NCBI RefSeq assembly: GCF_007570825.1
Contig: NZ_SUNB01000001.1
Span: 868,001-932,000 of the forward strand
From: Pleionea sediminis
Lineage (GTDB): Bacteria; Pseudomonadota; Gammaproteobacteria; Enterobacterales; Kangiellaceae
DNA: 64,000 nt
Direction: 5' to 3'
Shown: piece after piece, positions 53,963-62,926 of the stretch
Numbering within the stretch: position 1 is the first letter of the stretch
Layout: each line of letters opens with the position of its first letter
Program-made: the position numbers and the translations under genes
Notes under the pieces: generated by a model
Seen by the model: only the letters and a program-made list of their open reading frames with translations
Databases searched by the model: none
What the model was told of the DNA's origin: nothing

Positions 53963-55216
53963 TCAGCTTCCACCGTTTGAAGAGCTTACCGTTGCAAATT
54001 CAGGATATGCTTCTAAACCACAATCCACTTTATCCAAGCCGATATACTCTTCTTCTTCCGTCACTCGAATTCCCATAACTTTCTTCAATACAAACCAAAC
54101 AATAAAGGAAGTAATGAATACCCAAGCAAAAATAGTGACAACACCTATAATTTGGTTCACAAAATTGACGTTTTCACCATTATTAGTCAACGGAACCACA
54201 AGACACCCAAATACACCCACGGTACCATGGACAGAAATGGCTCCTACCGGATCGTCTATCTTAAACTTATCAAGCATTCCAACAGATAAAGTTGCTATAA
54301 CACCACCAACGGCACCTATCAACGTTGCCGCCCAAGGAGAAGGCGTTAACGGTTCAGCGGTAATTGCAACCAATCCCGCTAATGCGCCATTTAAAATAAG
54401 CGTTAAATCTGCCTTTCTGAAAACCAACTTCGTATAAATAAATACAGCAATCACACCACCAGCAGCTGCTGCATTGGTATTAACGAAAATTTTAGCAACC
54501 GCATTGGCATTATCAACATCAGAAATTAAGAGCTGCGAACCACCATTAAATCCGAACCAACCTAACCAAAGTATAAAAGTTCCTAATGTCGCCAAAGGTA
54601 AGTTTGCTCCTGGAATACCTTTAGCATTACCCTTAGCGTCGTATTTACCTTTTCGCGGTCCGAGTAATATAACGCCAGCTAAAGCCGCTGCTGCTCCTGC
54701 CATATGCACTACACCTGAACCAGCAAAATCTTGGAATCCCATAGTGTGTAAGAATCCACTTCCCCATTTCCAGTACCCTTCAACAGGATAAATGAAACCC
54801 GTTAATACGACACAAAAGATCAAGAATGCAACTAGCTTCATACGCTCGGCGACAGCACCAGAAACAATTGACATTGCTGTTGCTACAAACACAACCTGGA
54901 AGAAAAAATCAGAATAGAGTGAATGATCAGCTTTACCCTGATTAACCGCATCCGCTGTATGCTCAGCGCCTAACAAAGCTCCAAAATTAGGCAACCAACC
55001 GCCTTCAGTGCTGCCATACATAATCGCATAACCAAACAATAAATACATGGTACAAGCAATCGCAAATAGTGCGACATTCTTAGCTAAAATTTCAGTCGTG
55101 TTTTTAGATCGGACCAACCCCGCCTCAAGCATCGCAAAGCCTGCGGCCATCCACATAACAAGAGCCCCTGAAACAAGAAAATAAAAAGTATCTAAAGCGT
55201 ACTTTAATTCGTTCAT
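53963..55216 (-). CDS. amtB: Ammonium transporter
   Basis: 417 residues with eleven transmembrane helices and the Amt signatures DTFYFLVSGALVMWMAAGFAML, FAGSGVVHMAGAAAALAG (first pore His) and the DDPVGAISVHGTVGVFG block (second pore His, D-x2-GA-x3-H). It conducts ammonium/ammonia and is closed by the cotranscribed PII protein. AGGGG precedes the ATG. It follows glnK by 18 nt. Confidence 0.97.
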   Translation of the reverse strand: MNELKYALDTFYFLVSGALVMWMAAGFAMLEAGLVRSKNTTEILAKNVALFAIACTMYLLFGYAIMYGSTEGGWLPNFGALLGAEHTADAVNQGKADHSLYSDFFFQVVFVATAMSIVSGAVAERMKLVAFLIFCVVLTGFIYPVEGYWKWGSGFLHTMGFQDFAGSGVVHMAGAAAALAGVILLGPRKGKYDAKGNAKGIPGANLPLATLGTFILWLGWFGFNGGSQLLISDVDNANAVAKIFVNTNAAAAGGVIAVFIYTKLVFRKADLTLILNGALAGLVAITAEPLTPSPWAATLIGAVGGVIATLSVGMLDKFKIDDPVGAISVHGTVGVFGCLVVPLTNNGENVNFVNQIIGVVTIFAWVFITSFIVWFVLKKVMGIRVTEEEEYIGLDKVDCGLEAYPEFATVSSSNGGS

Positions 55217-55234
55217 TATTATTTACCCCTACCT

Positions 55235-55603
<369 letters not shown>

Positions 55604-55627
55604 TTAATTTGAACAGTTACAGGGTCT

Positions 55628-55644
55628 CTGCAGACAATGTGCCA
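55628..55644 (-). promoter_or_regulatory. Sigma-54 promoter of glnK-amtB
   Basis: On the minus strand the sequence reads TGGCACATTGTCTGCA, a close match to the consensus TGGCAC-N5-TTGC(A/T), with GG at -24 and GC at -12 separated by the required 10 nt. The end of the element lies 55 nt before the glnK ATG. Confidence 0.8.
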
Positions 55645-55695
55645 AATTTTTTTGTTTATGAAACCGGTGTGTTTAAGGCCCTCAGCGCCATTTTA

Positions 55696-55712
55696 CGCAC
55701 CATAATCGTGCA
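55696..55712. promoter_or_regulatory. NtrC-binding site upstream of glnK
   Basis: CGCACCATAATCGTGCA, a palindrome of the NtrC consensus form GCAC-N7-GTGC, 53 bp upstream of the sigma-54 element, where an enhancer is expected. Further half-sites TGCACC (55717-55722) and GGTGCA (near 55747) are nearby. It may also influence the divergent epimerase gene at 55802. Confidence 0.7.
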
Positions 55713-55801
55713 ATCATGCACCTTGATTAATACGAAGCCTTTTTTCGGTGCACTTGAGCACAACAGATATAGAACAAAAGCAAATCACAAGAAGACATAA
55801 T

Positions 55802-56620
55802 ATGAGTCGAATACTACTTGCGGGATATGGCGCACTAGCACAACAACTCGCTGCGCTTCGAATTGCCAAAAAGGATGATGTTATTGGTATAAAACGCCAG
55901 AAGATTGATTCCAAGATTCCTTTAATTTATCTCGATTTATCGATAACTAAACAACTGACAGCAATTCCTGACAGATTAGATTACGTTGTAATTACATTGA
56001 GTCCAGATGAAATGACGGATGAATCTTATCAAAAGCATTATTATGAAAGCGTGAATAATTTGATGAGGTATTTATCCAAACAGGAAACTCAGCCATACGT
56101 TATCTATGTTAGTTCGACTCGCGTTTATGGTCAGTGCAAGGGGGAATGGATCGATGAAGAAAGTGAAACTCAGCCAACTTCTAGAAAGGGTCAAATTCTA
56201 TTAGAAACCGAAAATTTGCTCTCAACCTACGAAAACTCGACGATTGTCAGGTTTTCTGGAATTTACGGAAATACAAGAGATAGGCTAATAAAAAAAATAC
56301 AAAAGGGTTCGGGGCTTCAAGCAACTCCCAAACTTTACACGAACCGAATACATGAAGACGATTGTGTCGGCATTCTTTCATTTTTAATCGATGAGCACGC
56401 CAATCAAAAAGAGCTAAAATCGCTGTATTTGTGCAGTGACCATTCTCCAACACCGCTGTATGAAGTTGGAAAGTGGATTGCAAAACAATACAAAGTACCG
56501 ACTCCAAAAGTATTACAACTCGAAACTAACAATCAAGGAAAACGCTGTAGAAATCAGAAAATCCTTCAACAAGGATATCGATTCAAATATCCAACCTTCA
56601 AAGAAGGCTACTTAGCTTGA
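55802..56620 (+). CDS. YeeZ-like NAD(P)-dependent epimerase/dehydratase
   Basis: 272 residues from the ATG at 55802 (AAGAAG upstream). Atypical SDR: Rossmann motif LLAGYGALAQQLA at the N-terminus, active-site Tyr in STRVYGQ (Ser/Tyr pair YVSSTRVYG), and a short C-terminal domain. It matches the YeeZ group, whose substrate is unknown. Its promoter lies in the glnK regulatory region. It converges with an alpha/beta hydrolase gene 41 nt away. Confidence 0.8.
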   Translation: MSRILLAGYGALAQQLAALRIAKKDDVIGIKRQKIDSKIPLIYLDLSITKQLTAIPDRLDYVVITLSPDEMTDESYQKHYYESVNNLMRYLSKQETQPYVIYVSSTRVYGQCKGEWIDEESETQPTSRKGQILLETENLLSTYENSTIVRFSGIYGNTRDRLIKKIQKGSGLQATPKLYTNRIHEDDCVGILSFLIDEHANQKELKSLYLCSDHSPTPLYEVGKWIAKQYKVPTPKVLQLETNNQGKRCRNQKILQQGYRFKYPTFKEGYLA

Positions 56621-56661
56621 AACTTTACTACAGGTATCAAGATGAGTTATTTCGAAGACGG

Positions 56662-57483
56662 TTATTCAGTTTGAACAATAAATGCGTATTGACGTTTTAA
56701 TATATTCAATGTCAACTCATGTTTTTGATAAAAAGCATTGTGACCAGCATCTTGTATCCACTCCACTTCAACATTTTGATAATGGCTGGCCATATCTTCA
56801 ATTAAAAAGTCAGGTATAACCGTTTCATTCTTACCGTGAATTATTAAAATAGGTAAATGTAAACTCGATAAATCTTTTCGAACATTAAATCCAGACAAGG
56901 TCATTAAGTTTATTTTACTGGCATCAGGATGATTATAGCGACGATTAATGATTTCAATAAAAGCATCATCAAGCTGACGGTTTTCAAAGTAGTCGTAAAA
57001 CTTCTGCTTCTTGAACAAGCTCGAACCCGATTTAATGTATTCAGATAAATAACTCGACATTCGCTCTTTCAATTCTGAATATTTATCATTAACCACATCA
57101 ACCGGATTAGCATCTAATGAACCGCATAAAATCAAGCTGACTGGCCGATAATTAAACCGAGTAATAGTCGCGGCTTGTATCATTCCCCCTAAAGAGTGAC
57201 CACACAAGATAGAGTTCTCAATGTCATAATGGCTAAGGATGGAATGGTTTAATAAAACAAGATCATCGAAATGATACTCATAGTCTTTCCAGTCAGATTT
57301 ACCATGTCCCGGCAAGTCATAACAAAGCGTGCTGTGTCCCAGTGAGTTAAAAAACTGAATGAGTCCCTTACCGCAACTGCTATTCTGCGTATTGCCATGA
57401 ACAAAAACAAATGTCGGTTTATTTTTAACGCCGTGAGTATACTCAATGCATAAATCTTGAAGTTGAAATTTTTGAGCCACCAT
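56662..57483 (-). CDS. Alpha/beta hydrolase
   Basis: 273 residues, alpha/beta hydrolase fold. Oxyanion-hole FVFVHGNTQNS, DLPGHGKSDW, nucleophile Ser in CGHSLGG, and catalytic His in DAGHNAFYQ. Substrate unknown; an esterase or peptidase role is possible. Single gene, convergent with the epimerase gene. Confidence 0.85.
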   Translation of the reverse strand: MVAQKFQLQDLCIEYTHGVKNKPTFVFVHGNTQNSSCGKGLIQFFNSLGHSTLCYDLPGHGKSDWKDYEYHFDDLVLLNHSILSHYDIENSILCGHSLGGMIQAATITRFNYRPVSLILCGSLDANPVDVVNDKYSELKERMSSYLSEYIKSGSSLFKKQKFYDYFENRQLDDAFIEIINRRYNHPDASKINLMTLSGFNVRKDLSSLHLPILIIHGKNETVIPDFLIEDMASHYQNVEVEWIQDAGHNAFYQKHELTLNILKRQYAFIVQTE

Positions 57484-57826
57484 CCGATACCTTCCTTGCT
57501 TTTCGCGGCAAAGAATGTAGCGAAACCCACCCTATTTTTCAAGAAGTTACTCTCATTCGCTGCCAATTGGTTCATTTTTAGCGAATTTTGACTTTTGGGC
57601 CTTTCAGCACTAAATTTATATAAGAGCAGTAGTAGACAAAAGCTTTAATTTTCAATAAGTTGAAGAACACGCTCAAAGCTAACGTAGACCACAGAAAACA
57701 GGCCTTCACCGCTACTTGAATTCAGCCAAAGCAGTTTAGGCGTGTACTGTCAGTCAGGTAGGCCCAGGAAGTGACCTCGAGAATAACACCGGTATTAAAG
57801 ATGCCAAGAATCAGTGAGGAAACTGA
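57484..57826. other. Divergent intergenic region before the propeller-sensor gene
   Basis: About 343 bp with no credible gene. It must carry the promoters of the alpha/beta hydrolase and of the sensor gene. A 9-codon frame (57801-57830) ends overlapping the sensor GTG, possibly coupling translation, but is too short to call. Confidence 0.4.
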
Positions 57827-60800
57827 GTGAGAGTTTTTAGTTCCATAATTATCAGTTTTCTGGCTTTTAACAGTTTTCTCCAAGCTGCGACTCTTAAATA
57901 CGACTCTTTGCCTTTCGACATAGATACCATCGATATCCAATTCGATGAACTCACCGGCGTTGATGGCCTGGATTTAACCATTAATGCCATGGTAAGTGAT
58001 GACAACCATTTTCTATGGGTTGGGACACAGGGTGGTCTGATTCGAATAGATGCCTATGGCGCTCGAAAATGGGTCTCTTCAACCAAAGAAAATACTCTCA
58101 TAAATAATTTTGTCACTTCACTTGCATTTGATTCAACAAAAAAGCACCTCTGGGTTGGCACAAGAAAAGGCATCAGTGTCCTGGACCTTCGTACCGAATC
58201 CTTTATCGCTCACTACAGTGATGGCCCCCCCGAAATTGGACTCAACGGTGAATTTATTAATAGAGTTTTTATCGATAGTCAGCAGCGTGTCTGGATTGGC
58301 TCACAAACTGGGCTTAGCATGCTTCACAATAATAAAGTTTTTCACTTTTCACATTCACCAGACAATAAAAACTCACTTTCCAACGATAATATTTTCGACA
58401 TTGTTGAAGATACAGAGGGAAACCTCTGGATTGCAACACAAGATGGCTTAAACAAGTTCAAAGATAATACGATTACTAGATACAATCCAACAGAGCAGTT
58501 CTCCAGTTTAGGTAACATAATCACCAGTTTATCTATCGATTCTGAAAACCATATTTGGTTAGGTACAGAACAACTGGGCCTGATTTTATTTGACACGAAA
58601 AACAACAAAAGCCAGCAGTTCTTATCGTCACAATCTGAAAACTCACTTCAATCAGATTACATTTTGTCATTACTCATCGATGATCGACGGCGACTTTGGG
58701 TCGCAACTAGCCAAGGGTTGAGCTTATATAACAGAGCGGATAATAACTTTATTCGCATGAGTCGAAATGACAAGATGAACAATATTGTCCGTTCAGTATA
58801 TCAGGATCAACTTGGTATTATTTGGGCCGGAACCTGGTCATCAGGACTCTTTAAACATAATCCTTATCAAACTCCGCTCGGCAAAGTAACTCTTGATCAA
58901 CTCAAGATTGAAGATGATGTTATAAAAAGCCTAGTCAAAGGTAATAATGATGAATTTTGGTCATCAAATCCAAACTATGTATTTCGCTTTCGCCCAAACG
59001 AAAAAAGAATCTTGAAGTACTCAATTAACAAACTTAATAAAAAAGCGGCTTATGTTGTTCCAGTCGTTAACTATCAAAAAAATGAAAGCTATATTCTTAT
59101 TGATCGATTGTATAAACTTAATGACTTAGATAACTACACCACAATTCCGTTACCCCAAAAGATAGAAAGTCTACTTTGGTACACAGCTTATTTTGATCGA
59201 AAAAATCGACTCTGGTTAAGCTCAAGAAGAGCCGGGGTTTATGTTCTAAGTCCTGACTTTAAAGAAATCATAAAAGAAATCCCATCAACTACGATCACTT
59301 ACTTTAGTCAGACAGATGAATCGACAATGCTATTTGGCGGCGCATCCAATATTTTTTGGGTGGATATCGATTCGTGGAAAGTTACAACTCATTCAACAGA
59401 GTCTCATCAAGGTCTCAAGCACTCAAATGTTACAGGCTATGCGAAGACGCGAGAGGGTCAGGAATGGATAGGAACTTCTGGTGGACTTCATAAAATAATA
59501 AGACAAAATAATTCAATAAAGTATATTCCTTATACCACAGATGATGGCTTGCCAACAGATGTAATAACCGGCCCTTTAGAAGATAATGCAGGTCAATTAT
59601 GGCTCGGTAGCGTGGAAGGTTTAATACGCTTTAACCCAAGCTCAAAAACACATCAACAGTTTGAAAAAAGTCAGGGCGCATTTTCGCAATATTACATTGG
59701 CCAATATTTTACAGACTCCGATGGCCGCTTACTTTTTCAAAGCCCTGATGGTATATCAATAATCGATCAGTCAAAAATTGTGGATAGCCGAAAACCTTAT
59801 CCTGTTGTTATTAATGACTTAATGTTACGAGGAGAGATTCAGGCAATAGACAATAGTATTTTAAGCACCACAATGCCCTACAACGATACGCTTCTATTAC
59901 CGCCGGAACACAGAGACTTTTCGCTTTTCTTTTCTACGACCTATCATGCACAACCAAAGCGCGTTAACTTTTTTTACCGTCTTGTCGGCTTTGATGAATA
60001 CTGGCTGAAAACTACGGCGGATAACCGAAAAATCAAGTATACCAACATCCCTCCCGGAAACTATCGATTTGAGATACACAGCGTTTCTGGCTCTGGAATT
60101 ATGAGTGAAATTAAGACTGTTAAAATTATGGTCCAAGCTTTTTGGTATGAGACATTGCTATTTAAAATCACTTTGCTGTTATTTATAGCAGCCTTGGTTT
60201 TTGGTTGGCACAGACTCCGAATGTACCGAGTTGAAAAAAATAATCGTGAGCTTGAGAAGGAGGTAGAAAGAAGAACTCAAGACGTAAAAATTCTCGCCAT
60301 GATAGGTCAGGATATTAGCTCCCTCCTCGATATTCATGATATTTTGGAACACTTATATTTCCACTTAAGTAAATCGATTAAAGTAGAAGCTTTAGCGATT
60401 GGTGTTTGTGAGTACAACCAAAATCGAATTCGCTTTGATAAGTCTGTGGAATCTGGTAAACGATTAGCAACTTATTACAGAGAACTTAATCCTTTTAATC
60501 AAGTCGCCGCTTGCTGTGTGAGATACAATCGAGCGATTCACATTAAGCAAGCAGATGAGCGATTTAGATACATTGATGAAGATCCAAAAGATTTTGTTGG
60601 TGACCTAATGGAAACTGTCGTTTACCTCCCCCTTAAGTCTAACCAAAATCATGTTATTGGCTGTATAACAGTCCAAGCTAAAGAGAAGGATGCTTACACC
60701 GACAAAGATATGCAATTTATTCAAACCATAGCTAATTATACAAGTATTGCCCTGGATAATACTTTAGCTTACCGCTCCCTTGAGCAAGCAGCTTTAACGG

Positions 60801-61279
60801 ATAAATTAACAGGTATATACAATAAAAGAGCATTTATAAATATAGGATCATACCAAATTGCGGTTGCTAAGCGCTCTGGCCTGCCCATCACATTTGTACA
60901 AGCGGATATCGATAACTTACAGCTTATCAACGATAATTCTGGTCAAGCATGTGGCAATATGGTGCTTACACGTGTGGCCAGCATTTTGAAGCGAGGTTTT
61001 AGGGCTCAAGATTTAATTGCTCGCTGGGAAGGTGAAAAATTTGCTCTTATGTTTCCAAATACTGATGCAATAGGAGCTCAAGTTGCTATCGACAAAATGA
61101 ACTGCCAAATAAAAGATGAGGTATTTATTTACAAAGAGAAGGAATATGAAATTAATCTACGCTTTGGAATTTGTGAGCTAGTACATCAGATTACTGTTGA
61201 AGAAATAATGGGTAATGCTGCAGATGCTATCGCTCGAGGTAAGGAACATAATAATAAAAAAATTGTTGTTTTTGAATAA
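57827..61279 (+). CDS. Two-component-regulator-propeller sensor with GAF and degenerate GGDEF domain
   Basis: 1150 residues from a GTG at 57827 with GAGGAA 6 nt upstream. A signal peptide (1-20) is followed by a long periplasmic beta-propeller of repeats with WxGTxxG motifs (WVGTQGG, WVGTRKG, WIATQDG, WAGTWSSG, WIGTSGG and others; probably two propellers, to about 680), a Y_Y_Y domain (about 700-770), one membrane helix (about 775-797), a coiled coil, a GAF domain (about 830-975) and a GGDEF domain (about 985-1150). The catalytic motif is EGEKF (1068-1072) instead of GGDEF and the GHxxGD box reads GQACGN, so cyclase activity is unlikely. The I-site RxxD (RAQD) is kept at the right spacing, suggesting a c-di-GMP receptor role. 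Followed by a diguanylate cyclase gene on the other strand. Confidence 0.88.
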   Translation: MRVFSSIIISFLAFNSFLQAATLKYDSLPFDIDTIDIQFDELTGVDGLDLTINAMVSDDNHFLWVGTQGGLIRIDAYGARKWVSSTKENTLINNFVTSLAFDSTKKHLWVGTRKGISVLDLRTESFIAHYSDGPPEIGLNGEFINRVFIDSQQRVWIGSQTGLSMLHNNKVFHFSHSPDNKNSLSNDNIFDIVEDTEGNLWIATQDGLNKFKDNTITRYNPTEQFSSLGNIITSLSIDSENHIWLGTEQLGLILFDTKNNKSQQFLSSQSENSLQSDYILSLLIDDRRRLWVATSQGLSLYNRADNNFIRMSRNDKMNNIVRSVYQDQLGIIWAGTWSSGLFKHNPYQTPLGKVTLDQLKIEDDVIKSLVKGNNDEFWSSNPNYVFRFRPNEKRILKYSINKLNKKAAYVVPVVNYQKNESYILIDRLYKLNDLDNYTTIPLPQKIESLLWYTAYFDRKNRLWLSSRRAGVYVLSPDFKEIIKEIPSTTITYFSQTDESTMLFGGASNIFWVDIDSWKVTTHSTESHQGLKHSNVTGYAKTREGQEWIGTSGGLHKIIRQNNSIKYIPYTTDDGLPTDVITGPLEDNAGQLWLGSVEGLIRFNPSSKTHQQFEKSQGAFSQYYIGQYFTDSDGRLLFQSPDGISIIDQSKIVDSRKPYPVVINDLMLRGEIQAIDNSILSTTMPYNDTLLLPPEHRDFSLFFSTTYHAQPKRVNFFYRLVGFDEYWLKTTADNRKIKYTNIPPGNYRFEIHSVSGSGIMSEIKTVKIMVQAFWYETLLFKITLLLFIAALVFGWHRLRMYRVEKNNRELEKEVERRTQDVKILAMIGQDISSLLDIHDILEHLYFHLSKSIKVEALAIGVCEYNQNRIRFDKSVESGKRLATYYRELNPFNQVAACCVRYNRAIHIKQADERFRYIDEDPKDFVGDLMETVVYLPLKSNQNHVIGCITVQAKEKDAYTDKDMQFIQTIANYTSIALDNTLAYRSLEQAALTDKLTGIYNKRAFINIGSYQIAVAKRSGLPITFVQADIDNLQLINDNSGQACGNMVLTRVASILKRGFRAQDLIARWEGEKFALMFPNTDAIGAQVAIDKMNCQIKDEVFIYKEKEYEINLRFGICELVHQITVEEIMGNAADAIARGKEHNNKKIVVFE

Positions 61280-61324
61280 GCCTGAGTAAACTGCCTAGCA
61301 TGAATAAAAATTTAAAACTTACAA

Positions 61325-62215
61325 CTAAAGAAATTCAATTCCACTCGACTTAACCTCTTTAATTTTCCCCTGCGTCATCAACTCAACAAAATCATTCACC
61401 TGATTGCGACCATTTTTCTTCGAATAGTATAAAGCACGATCTGCACGGTCCATAAGATCACTTGGGATAAATCCGGGCGGAATAATAGAATATCCGATAC
61501 TTACGGTTACCTTATTAACCCTTGGAAATCTCGAAGATTCAATACTGGCTCTAAACCGCTCTAAAATGCTCCGAATACTAAAAGCTTCTGAGTGATTTAG
61601 AATAACGGCGAACTCCTCTCCTCCATAACGATAACAAGAATCTTGATCGCGAAAAACAGTCTGTAGTTTTTGTCCAAAAATAACTAAAACTTCATCACCA
61701 ATTAAATGCCCAAACTGGTCATTAATAAGCTTAAAATTATCAATATCGAGCAATGCCAAAAACTGTGGGTAATCAAACTTACGTCGACCGAATACTGAGC
61801 TACTTTTGCTCAATTTCTGCAAGTCTTGTGTAAACGCTTGTCGATTTCTAACTCCGGTTAAAGGATCAACTCGCGATAATGCAATATGGTTTACTAGGTT
61901 AAAATAGACATTCAACATTTCCAGTAGAGCACATTCATCCTGTTCTTCCAAAGGCCGTTCCGCCGTAATAAACCCTATCGGAGTACCTTGACAAATTATC
62001 CGAAATCGCCCTTCACCAATATCTTCTTGTTCTATTATTTCCAACTTTTTAGTGTTTTTTAAGTAGAAAGAATCTTTACGAAGTTCTATTTCAATAACAT
62101 GCTGTGGAAATATTTTTGCCAATATATTTTTGAACTCTTCATTTAGAGTCTCGATATCAAAGCATCCAGCTAGGCGCAACGTTTCTTTGTAATGACATGA
62201 AGGAGAATGATTCAT
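61325..62215 (-). CDS. Diguanylate cyclase with N-terminal GAF-like domain
   Basis: 296 residues from the ATG at 62215; the open frame runs to a TTG at 62254. An N-terminal GAF-like region (about 15-130) precedes a complete GGDEF domain: LALLDIDNFKLINDQFGHLIGDE, the active site RYGGEEF, and the inhibitory I-site RDQD five residues before it. It should make c-di-GMP and be feedback-inhibited. No membrane segment. It is convergent with the propeller sensor, whose own cyclase motif is broken. Confidence 0.92.
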   Translation of the reverse strand: MNHSPSCHYKETLRLAGCFDIETLNEEFKNILAKIFPQHVIEIELRKDSFYLKNTKKLEIIEQEDIGEGRFRIICQGTPIGFITAERPLEEQDECALLEMLNVYFNLVNHIALSRVDPLTGVRNRQAFTQDLQKLSKSSSVFGRRKFDYPQFLALLDIDNFKLINDQFGHLIGDEVLVIFGQKLQTVFRDQDSCYRYGGEEFAVILNHSEAFSIRSILERFRASIESSRFPRVNKVTVSIGYSIIPPGFIPSDLMDRADRALYYSKKNGRNQVNDFVELMTQGKIKEVKSSGIEFL

Positions 62216-62926
62216 TCTAATTTTCAATCGCGATGAATTACTTAATAATAGCAATGATTTCTAAGAAATCTCAATTGACGCACATCAATTCACGACATCA
62301 ATTAACAGGCTCATGTTGGCTGTCCTGCGGTTGACATCAACAGCCGTTATTTCATTTGGTTATTATAATAGTCAGACTAATAATTTCGTTGTCTGCAAGA
62401 CTCATTATATGGCAGACTCGCGCCGTGAAAAAAGACTCAAAAATCATATTGATACCGGGACCCTACAGTTAAACCGGTTGTTTTGGAAAGAAGTCTTCTG
62501 GATGCTGGATTTCTATCTTAATTTTTTGATCACACAGCTCCTATCGACGACAAAGCATATGATTTGTTTCAAATCTAATCTTGATTAAACTTTTCAGCAT
62601 CTCGCCCAAGAATTGAACACAGTTCTTGAGCTTCAAACCTCTCTCACCGGGCATATAACCAATATTACGGCGTCCCAAACCCAAGACTCATGTCGCACCG
62701 CAAAATCACCGGAACAATATTTGACAAGCATTCTTGTTGACACTAACTTTAAACTACGGAAGTCTTTGATTCTAAATCATAAACAATAACTTAAAACATC
62801 TTGTAAATGTACCTATCAGCTCCAAATGAAAGAATGATCTCTTCACGATTTCAATGATTTGTGCGATTAAATATTAAAGAAAAGATAGAGGCGCTTTACG
62901 AATTGCGACTTTTCAAAGCAGTTAAA
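62216..62926. other. Long intergenic region between the cyclase and the second propeller gene
   Basis: About 711 bp. A 91-codon open frame at 62313-62588 lacks a ribosome site and recognisable features and is not accepted as a gene. No repeat, RNA gene or terminator stands out. It must contain the promoters of the divergent cyclase and sensor genes. Confidence 0.4.

Noticed and set aside
53844-54437. 197-codon plus-strand open frame opposite amtB
   Set aside because: Lies antisense to a fully supported ammonium transporter gene and has no ribosome site or domain.
57801-57830. 9-codon frame overlapping the propeller-sensor start
   Set aside because: Too short to support as a gene; the overlap with the GTG could be chance.
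62313-62588. 91-codon open frame in the long intergenic region
   Set aside because: No ribosome site, no recognisable family, irregular composition; more likely chance in a 711-bp gap.
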